10,113 nucleotides of DNA from DATKMG01 sp035541995 (GTDB lineage Bacteria > Acidobacteriota > Terriglobia > Versatilivoradales > Versatilivoraceae), in NCBI GenBank assembly GCA_035541995.1, contig DATKMG010000627.1, positions 1 to 10,113 of the forward strand, read 5' to 3'. Below the pieces are notes generated by a model. That model did no database searches, had not been told where the DNA came from, and saw only the letters and a list, made by a program, of their open reading frames with translations. The position numbers and the translations under genes were made by a program. Position 1 is the first letter of the stretch, and each line of letters begins with the position of its first letter. This document shows positions 4,664 through 10,113 of this stretch, piece after piece.

Positions 4664-7651
4664 ATGAAGAAGCGAATGACCCCAATGCTGTTTCTTTTAT
4701 TCGTCATTACCTTTTCTGTTAACAACTATCCCGTTACATCCGAGCCAATCTCAATAATTTGTCCGAAGAAGCCGTCTTTCCTGGAAACTCTAGCTTCCAG
4801 GGAGATCTTCCGGTACGTTTACTTGAGAACGGGTGAATTACTTCCGATCGTTAACGAGGACTGGCTGACAGCCGGAGAAGTCAGCGGAATCGTGATTGCC
4901 AGGAAAGATCGGGAGCTGATGAAGGGGGTGGCAAATGCAGAGGATCTGGAACCGCTCGGGCCTCAACAGTTCCTTTTGAAAACGAGGCTGATTGGCGACC
5001 GGAAGTTGGTCCTGATCACAGGAGGTGATGAGCTGGGGACACTCTATGGGGCCTACCGTTTGGCGGAGCACTTGGGAGTGAGGTTCTATCTGCACGGAGA
5101 CCTGATCCCCGACGATAAGGTGCCGTTCCAACTTCCGGAGCTTAACGAAAAAGGAAAACCGCTGTTCAATCTCCGCGGTATTCAGCCCTTTCACGATTTC
5201 CCTGAAGGACCGGACTGGTGGAACCTGGATGACTATAAGGCTATTCTTTCTCAATTGCCCAAGTTAAGAATGAACTTCATTGGTCTACACACCTACCCTG
5301 AGGGTGGACCCAATGCTGAACCTACTACCTGGATTGGATTGCCAGGCGACTTCGACGGCCATGGATTGGTGAGTTTCAGCTACCCTGCCAGTTACCAGAA
5401 TACCTTGAGAGGCAATTGGGGATATCGGGCGCGCAAGACAGGGGAATTTTGGTTTGGTGGGGCGGAGCTGTACGATCGTGATGCGTACGGTCCAGACGTT
5501 ATGCAGGACTTTCTCCCTTCACCCAAGTCGGTTCCGGAGAGTAACCAGATTTTTGATCGAACCGGATCGATGTTGAACGAGGCTTTCGGCTGGGCCCGCC
5601 AATTGGGAATTCAGACATGCATCGGGACCGAAACCCCTCTGACAGTCCCATCGGCTCTGAAGGAACGTCTCAAGGCGATGGGGAAGGACCCGGCTGACCC
5701 AGCGGTGGTCGAAGAACTCTATGAGGGGATGTTCAATCGGATCATGCGAACGCACGAGCTGAATTACTACTGGCTCTGGACTCCGGAGGATTGGACATGG
5801 AAAGGCGTTTCTGGAAGGGAAGTCGAGGCTGTCACGACGGATATGCATGCGGCTTTGACGGCCTTGCAGAGAGTGCAGGCGCCTTTCAGGATGGCAACTT
5901 GCGGTTGGGTGCTGGGACCGCAGAACGATCGAGCTCTATTCGACAAATTCCTTCCCGAGGGCGTGCCCGTGAGTTGCATTAACCGCGAAGTGGGACACGC
6001 TCCCATCGATCCAAGTTTTGGCAGAATTACTGGCCGGCCAAAGTGGGCGATTCCATGGCTTGAAGATGACCCGGCTCTGACTTCGATCCAACTGTGGGTA
6101 GGCAGGATGCGGCGGGACGCCGCGGATGCACTGCGTTACGGGTGTGAAGGGCTGATGGGAATTCATTGGAGGACGCGCGTTCTGGGACCCGCGGTATCTG
6201 CGCTGGCCCAGGCATCCTGGAGCCAGGACGCCTGGATTCATACATACCCTCAGTCCAAGACTCGCCCTTCCGTGGCAGGCCCCATCGGGGGGAAACAGGT
6301 GACATATCCGGCTTTTGCTTTTCAGGGCATTGAGGATGCACCCCTCTATCAGGGGATGAGGGTCGATGTTGCAGGCTATCGTTTGTCCGTCCCCAATGGC
6401 CGTTACAAGGTTATTTTGAAATTTGCCGAATCCCAGTTTGATGCCCCGGGACGAAGGGTTTTCGCTGTGGAAATCCAAGGACAACGAGTTCTGAACAGAC
6501 TAGATATCTTTGCGCGTGTCGGCGGGAACAAGCCGTTCATCCATCAAGCGCCTGACGTGCTTGTCAGCGACGGCTGGCTGGACATCGAATTCATTCCCGA
6601 AATCGATGTTCCCTCCATTGCTGCAATTGCTGTCGAGGGCCCGGCGTATTCCCAGAAGATTAATTGTGGCGGTCCGGCCTACCGTGACTATGTTGCGGAT
6701 TGGCCTCCTTCCAAGCCCGTATTCCCGGCAGTAGCAGATTTCTATGAGGATTGGGCCGACAGCCAGTTCGGACGACCGACCGGATCCCAAGCTGCCAAGG
6801 TCTTCGCAAGAATCGATGGGGACTTGCCGCGCCCTTCGGATTGGGTGGATGGTCCTGGTAACCTGAAGCCCGATCCTCGGTCATGGGACGAAATTAGCAG
6901 CGATTATAGTTTTGTCGAGGAATTTGCGGCTCTTCAACCCACAGTGAAAGGTCCCGGAAACCAGGAGCGATTTGACTACTGGTTGAACAGCTTTCGCTAT
7001 CTGAAAGGGATGGCTCGGGTTGATTGTCTATGGGCGGAATTCAATTCGGCCATGGACCGAGTGAGGTCCGAAAAGGATCCGACAGTCCAAAAGGCAAGAG
7101 CAGGAGAGTTGGCGCTTCCGGCTCGAATTCGTCTGGTCAAAGGAGTCCGCGAAGCTTACAGCCACCTTTTGGCTTTGGTGAGCAATCCAGGGGAACTAGG
7201 CACTGTGGCTAACTGGGAACAACATATTTTCCCCGATCTGCTGATCAAACCAGGACAGGAATTGGAGCGGTTCCTAGGCGAACCAATCCCCGAAGAGGCT
7301 CGTCCCGCAAACACATATCAGGGTCCGACGCGGCTCTTTGTCCCCACCGTTCGAACAACCATGACCGCAGGGGAAGCACTGACATTGAAAATTAATATTC
7401 TTTCCCAAAGCTCTCCCAGACAAATGAATTTATACTGGCACCCAATTGGGGACAAGGGATTCGGCCATGTTCCTGTTGTTCACATGGGTCGAGGAGTTTA
7501 CTCAGCCCAGCTTCCACCTGTGGCTCCCTCAATCAAGGCCATTGAATACTACGTTGAAGCCGTGCCGAAACAAGGTGACCCCCTACTTTTTCCCGTGACT
7601 GCCCCTGAGATCTGCCAGACAATAGTTGTCGTGCCAGTCGAAAGACCCTAG
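4664..7651 (+). CDS. Large secreted glycoside-hydrolase-like protein with GH67-type N-terminal domain and malectin module
   Basis: A 995-residue protein. GGAG 7 nt before the ATG supports the start. Residues 1-26 form a Sec signal peptide (MKKR, then a hydrophobic core). Residues 27-160 resemble the N-terminal domain of alpha-glucuronidases and related hydrolases (GGDELGTLYGAYRLAEHLGV, 120-139). Residues 165-520 look like a TIM-barrel catalytic region: LRMNFIGLHTYPEGG, IGTETPL (E323), YYWLWTPEDWTW (E375) and YGCEGLMGIHWRTR (E495); these glutamates are only candidate catalytic acids. Residues 540-660 are a malectin-like carbohydrate-binding module (LYQ, PNGRYKVILKFAE, LDIFARVGG). A malectin-type opening strand, INCGGPAYRDYVADW, comes after it (666-680), then a helical part starting FYEDWADSQFG (693-703), and an all-beta end (about 885-995). 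It probably acts on a glycan outside the cytoplasm. The family assignment is by motif recognition, and the substrate and activity are not established. The CRTAC1-like gene follows after 77 bp and is probably co-transcribed. Confidence 0.8.
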   Translation: MKKRMTPMLFLLFVITFSVNNYPVTSEPISIICPKKPSFLETLASREIFRYVYLRTGELLPIVNEDWLTAGEVSGIVIARKDRELMKGVANAEDLEPLGPQQFLLKTRLIGDRKLVLITGGDELGTLYGAYRLAEHLGVRFYLHGDLIPDDKVPFQLPELNEKGKPLFNLRGIQPFHDFPEGPDWWNLDDYKAILSQLPKLRMNFIGLHTYPEGGPNAEPTTWIGLPGDFDGHGLVSFSYPASYQNTLRGNWGYRARKTGEFWFGGAELYDRDAYGPDVMQDFLPSPKSVPESNQIFDRTGSMLNEAFGWARQLGIQTCIGTETPLTVPSALKERLKAMGKDPADPAVVEELYEGMFNRIMRTHELNYYWLWTPEDWTWKGVSGREVEAVTTDMHAALTALQRVQAPFRMATCGWVLGPQNDRALFDKFLPEGVPVSCINREVGHAPIDPSFGRITGRPKWAIPWLEDDPALTSIQLWVGRMRRDAADALRYGCEGLMGIHWRTRVLGPAVSALAQASWSQDAWIHTYPQSKTRPSVAGPIGGKQVTYPAFAFQGIEDAPLYQGMRVDVAGYRLSVPNGRYKVILKFAESQFDAPGRRVFAVEIQGQRVLNRLDIFARVGGNKPFIHQAPDVLVSDGWLDIEFIPEIDVPSIAAIAVEGPAYSQKINCGGPAYRDYVADWPPSKPVFPAVADFYEDWADSQFGRPTGSQAAKVFARIDGDLPRPSDWVDGPGNLKPDPRSWDEISSDYSFVEEFAALQPTVKGPGNQERFDYWLNSFRYLKGMARVDCLWAEFNSAMDRVRSEKDPTVQKARAGELALPARIRLVKGVREAYSHLLALVSNPGELGTVANWEQHIFPDLLIKPGQELERFLGEPIPEEARPANTYQGPTRLFVPTVRTTMTAGEALTLKINILSQSSPRQMNLYWHPIGDKGFGHVPVVHMGRGVYSAQLPPVAPSIKAIEYYVEAVPKQGDPLLFPVTAPEICQTIVVVPVERP

Positions 7652-7718
7652 CGGGTAAACTTGCAGTTACTCGATCAAGCTCATCAGTTCGAACTGGGTG
7701 CAGAGGATCGACACTGGC

Positions 7719-7731
7719 GGGAGAATATTTG
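7719..7731 (+). promoter_or_regulatory. Shine-Dalgarno and TTG start of the CRTAC1-like gene
   Basis: GGGAG (7719-7723) stands 5 nt before a TTG (7729-7731). It is the only good ribosome-binding signal near this gene's 5' end. The in-frame ATG at 7792 gives a tidier signal peptide but has no SD sequence, so this site is what favours the longer form. Confidence 0.45.
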
Positions 7732-9558
7732 ACCCATTCAGCTTGCCGAGAATTCCTAGAGTCGAGCCGCATCTGGTGCGCCTCCGCCACAATGCGGCCA
7801 GGCCTCCAAGTTCCCATAGTGTCACTGGTCCTGTTCTTAAATCTGATAGCAGCCCCTTTATGCAATGCCCAGGCCCCCCGAATCTCCTCGCCATCCAGGC
7901 ACACGGCGCCAGTGCAAGCGTCCGCCGCATCCAAGGCCCAGTCCGGCCCGGGATCCGGCCTCATTCTTTTCGAGAACACACTTTCTCGCTCTGGAATAGA
8001 CTTTGTGTTGAAGAACAGCGTGACCGAAATCAAGTTTTCCATCGAGACGATGATGGGTGGCGTTGCTGCTTTTGACTACGATAACGATGGTTTCCTCGAC
8101 ATTTACTTCCCCAATGGAGCCACAATCCCTGGCATGGACAAATCAAATCCCGCTTACTTCAACCGCCTCTATCACAATAATGGGAATGGGACCTTCACCG
8201 ACGTCACTGAAAAAGCCGGTCTGAAAGGGATTGGGTATTGTATGGGCGTGGCGGCAGGAGATTACGACAATGACGGATTTGTGGACCTTTACGTATGTGG
8301 TTACAACTACAACCAGCTGTTCCACAACAATGGCGATGGAACATTCAGCGACGTGACGGAAAAAGCTCACGTTACAGGTGAGATTCCAAAACACGGCAAA
8401 GTCTGGGCAATTACTGCAGGTTGGATTGATTATAACAATGACGGACTTCTGGACCTCTTCGTTAATAGCTACTTGAATTATTCAATCTCTACGGCTCCTC
8501 ACTGCAAATTACAGGACATTCCGGCATATTGCTCGCCGAACAATTTCGAGGGACTACCCAACATCCTTTACAGGAATAACGGAGACGGCACCTTCACGGA
8601 TGTGTCAGAGCAGTCGGGGATAGCCCAGCATGCCGGAAAAGGCATGGGTATTGCTCTAGCTGATTACGACGACGACGGGTTCGAGGATATTTTTGTTTCC
8701 AATGACACCTTTCGAAACTTCCTCTTCCATAACAATGGTAATGGCACCTTCAGTGAAGTGGCCATCCTGAATGGCGTGGCCTTCAATGAAATGGGGAGGA
8801 CTGTGGCCGGGATGGGTGCTGATTTTCGTGACCTGAACAATGATGGGAAACCGGAAATCTTCCATACAGCCATGTTTGGGGACACTTTTCCGCTCTACAA
8901 GAATCTGGGAGACCAGTTTGAAGAAGTCACCAGCATGTCGGGCTTGACGGTTCAGACCAGTCGTCTGACGGCTTGGGGGGTAGGGATTTTTGATTTCGAC
9001 AACGATGGATTCAAAGACATTTTTACCGCCGATGCGGCAATTCTCGACAACTCGATGGAAATTGAACATCGTCCTTACGAGTTACCTAACTCTCTGTTTC
9101 GAAACAACGGCAACTCGACCTTCAAGGATGTCGGACCGCTTGCGGGTCCGGACTTCAATGTCCCGATGGCCCATCGGGGCACTGCCTTTGGGGACTTCAA
9201 TAATGACGGGAAGATCGATGCGGTCGTGGTGGTGTTGAATTCCAAGCCGCAGATCCTGATGAATCGGACCAACAACGGAAATCACTGGTTGCTCATCTCC
9301 TTAATCGGAACGAAGAGTAACCGAGACGGGTTGGGCGCAAAGATCAAATTGACAACGGTTGTCGGAACTCAGTACAACCATGCCACAACCACCGTGGGGT
9401 ATAACTCCTCCAGTGACAAGAGAGTTCATTTCGGATTGGGAGCAGCTGACAAGGCCGAAAGGATAGAAATCCGCTGGCCAAGCGGGACGGAACAGATCCT
9501 GACGGAGGTCAAAGCCGATCAAATTCTGACGGTGACTGAGGGCAAGGCTGCCAATTGA
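7729..9558 (+). CDS. Secreted CRTAC1-like protein: seven FG-GAP/VCBS repeats plus ASPIC/UnbV domain
   Basis: 609 residues from the TTG at 7729, or 588 from the ATG at 7792, which would begin MRPGLQVP and give a classical signal peptide ending near CNAQA. Seven repeats each carry a DxDxDG-type calcium loop: DYDNDGFLD (116-124), DYDNDGFVD (179-187), DYNNDGLLD (234-242), DYDDDGFED (312-320), DLNNDGKPE (368-376), DFDNDGFKD (422-430) and DFNNDGKID (489-497). Most are followed by a blade strand of the type LF/YHNNGNGTFTDVTEKAG, consistent with a beta-propeller. Residues 518-605 match the ASPIC/UnbV domain (NHWLLISLIGTKSNRDGLGAKI, HFGLG, IRWPSG). The family is extracellular, probably adhesive or scaffold-forming, with no proven enzymatic role. 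It lies 77 bp after the hydrolase-like gene with no terminator between, so one transcript is likely. Confidence 0.9.
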   Translation: MTHSACREFLESSRIWCASATMRPGLQVPIVSLVLFLNLIAAPLCNAQAPRISSPSRHTAPVQASAASKAQSGPGSGLILFENTLSRSGIDFVLKNSVTEIKFSIETMMGGVAAFDYDNDGFLDIYFPNGATIPGMDKSNPAYFNRLYHNNGNGTFTDVTEKAGLKGIGYCMGVAAGDYDNDGFVDLYVCGYNYNQLFHNNGDGTFSDVTEKAHVTGEIPKHGKVWAITAGWIDYNNDGLLDLFVNSYLNYSISTAPHCKLQDIPAYCSPNNFEGLPNILYRNNGDGTFTDVSEQSGIAQHAGKGMGIALADYDDDGFEDIFVSNDTFRNFLFHNNGNGTFSEVAILNGVAFNEMGRTVAGMGADFRDLNNDGKPEIFHTAMFGDTFPLYKNLGDQFEEVTSMSGLTVQTSRLTAWGVGIFDFDNDGFKDIFTADAAILDNSMEIEHRPYELPNSLFRNNGNSTFKDVGPLAGPDFNVPMAHRGTAFGDFNNDGKIDAVVVVLNSKPQILMNRTNNGNHWLLISLIGTKSNRDGLGAKIKLTTVVGTQYNHATTTVGYNSSSDKRVHFGLGAADKAERIEIRWPSGTEQILTEVKADQILTVTEGKAAN

Positions 9559-9961
9559 GACTGATTTAGCCTTCCGTGTCCACAGCGCAGGACTCGGCCC
9601 TACTAAAGTCATACGACCACCTCCGTGAACCCTCCTGAATCAGGAGGGGAGCCTTTGGACCGCCATGATCGATCTCCACCCGAGATGACTTCTCCTGGTC
9701 CCTTCATATCACGATCCGGAGTTGGCATCAATCCTGCCTAGGCGACTTGACGCAATCGAAAGAGAAGTACGGAGGGAGAGCATCGAAACCCTGTCCTGGA
9801 TTCTCCGCTATCCAACTACTCTGGTCGCACACCGTGAGATAACCTATCCCCATCAGGGTTCAATTTGTGATTTAATGATCAACGTTTCAAGCCAGACACT
9901 CTCTGATGGTCAGAAAGCCGGCCAAATCGTCAAGTGCCTGAGGTAGGAGGGAGTGCGAGAG
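9559..9961. other. Intergenic region before the PilZ gene
   Basis: About 400 bp without a convincing gene. It holds the hairpin at 9630-9648 and the strong AGGAGG (9945-9950) of the next gene. A 74-codon frame starting with TTG at 9722 ends at 9946 inside that SD sequence. It lacks a properly spaced RBS and any recognisable motif, so it is not annotated as a gene. Confidence 0.5.
9630..9648 (+). terminator. Candidate transcription-terminating hairpin after the CRTAC1-like gene
   Basis: CCCTCCTGAATCAGGAGGG: 9 bp arms around a single central base, effectively a 6-7 bp stem with a short loop, 72 bp past the stop codon at 9558. Only a short CTTT follows, so it is a weak or Rho-assisted terminator at best. 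A palindromic binding site is the alternative. Confidence 0.45.
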
Positions 9962-10113
9962 ATGACCACGCAGCCCAATCAGCGGGAGTTTACACGTGTC
10001 CCGGCCAAGGTCAAGGTTGAACTGGTAACCCGCGATGGTGTGATCTTCACGCGGCAGACGCGGAATTTGAGTATGAACGGCCTTTACCTGGAGGCCCAGG
10101 AAAAGCTGCCAAT
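9962..10113 (+). CDS. PilZ-domain protein, c-di-GMP-binding (3' end cut off by window edge)
   Basis: The ATG at 9962 follows AGGAGG (9945-9950, 11 nt spacing). The first 50 codons are present, open to the window end. Both c-di-GMP contact motifs of PilZ are visible: RxxxR as REFTR (R8, R12) and [D/N]xSxxG as NLSMNG (N35, S37, G40), followed by LYLEAQEKLP, a typical PilZ strand. A stand-alone PilZ adaptor or an N-terminal PilZ domain of a larger protein are both possible. PilZ proteins usually tie motility, exopolysaccharide or surface attachment to cytoplasmic c-di-GMP. Its separation by about 400 bp and a hairpin suggests it is not part of the sugar locus. Confidence 0.85.
   Translation, partial: MTTQPNQREFTRVPAKVKVELVTRDGVIFTRQTRNLSMNGLYLEAQEKLP

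Noticed and set aside
9722..9946. 74-codon open frame with a TTG start upstream of the PilZ gene
   Set aside because: CCGGAG lies directly against the TTG with no spacing, no motif is recognisable, and the stop falls inside the PilZ gene's SD sequence. It is probably chance.

Overview
The window looks like chromosomal DNA from a free-living, polysaccharide-degrading Gram-negative bacterium of moderate GC content. The mix is a Tat-exported Gfo/Idh/MocA oxidoreductase, an acid-sugar dehydratase, a sugar-porter transporter, a very large secreted glycoside-hydrolase-like protein with a malectin module, and a CRTAC1-type VCBS/ASPIC protein. That combination is typical of Acidobacteriota, Verrucomicrobiota and Planctomycetota. 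I favour the first two, but no RNA gene or phylogenetic marker is present to decide.

Layout. Two genes run leftward: an acid-sugar dehydratase of the enolase superfamily (2598-1435, TTG start) and, 279 bp downstream, a Tat-signal Gfo/Idh/MocA oxidoreductase (1155 to the left edge, 3' end missing). The 279 bp gap holds two clear hairpins. A 394 bp divergent control region (2599-2992) contains a consensus -10 box for the leftward genes, a consensus -35 box for the rightward gene, and an 18 bp inverted repeat that may be an operator. Rightward come an MFS sugar porter (2993-4351), a 312 bp gap dominated by a G/C-run palindromic element (about 4421-4540), a 995-residue secreted protein (4664-7651), and, 77 bp later, a secreted protein with seven VCBS-type calcium-loop repeats plus an ASPIC/UnbV domain (7729-9558). 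After a hairpin at 9630-9648 and about 400 bp with no convincing gene, a PilZ-domain protein begins at 9962 and runs off the right edge.

How the genes may work together (inference). The secreted hydrolase-like protein would act on a plant- or microbe-derived glycan outside the cytoplasm. The MFS porter would import the released sugar or sugar acid, the dehydratase would convert an aldonate or uronate-type acid to a 2-keto-3-deoxy acid, and the exported oxidoreductase would oxidise or reduce a saccharide in the periplasm. The dehydratase and transporter are divergently transcribed from a shared region, which is a common arrangement for substrate-induced sugar-acid catabolism. The CRTAC1-like protein is probably a surface or secreted adhesion or scaffold protein, and the PilZ gene looks like an unrelated c-di-GMP-responsive unit.

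I found no defence system, CRISPR array, phage, insertion sequence or RNA gene. The most unusual protein-level feature is the position and apparently permuted order of the malectin module in the 995-residue protein. The most unusual DNA-level features are the palindromic elements between genes.
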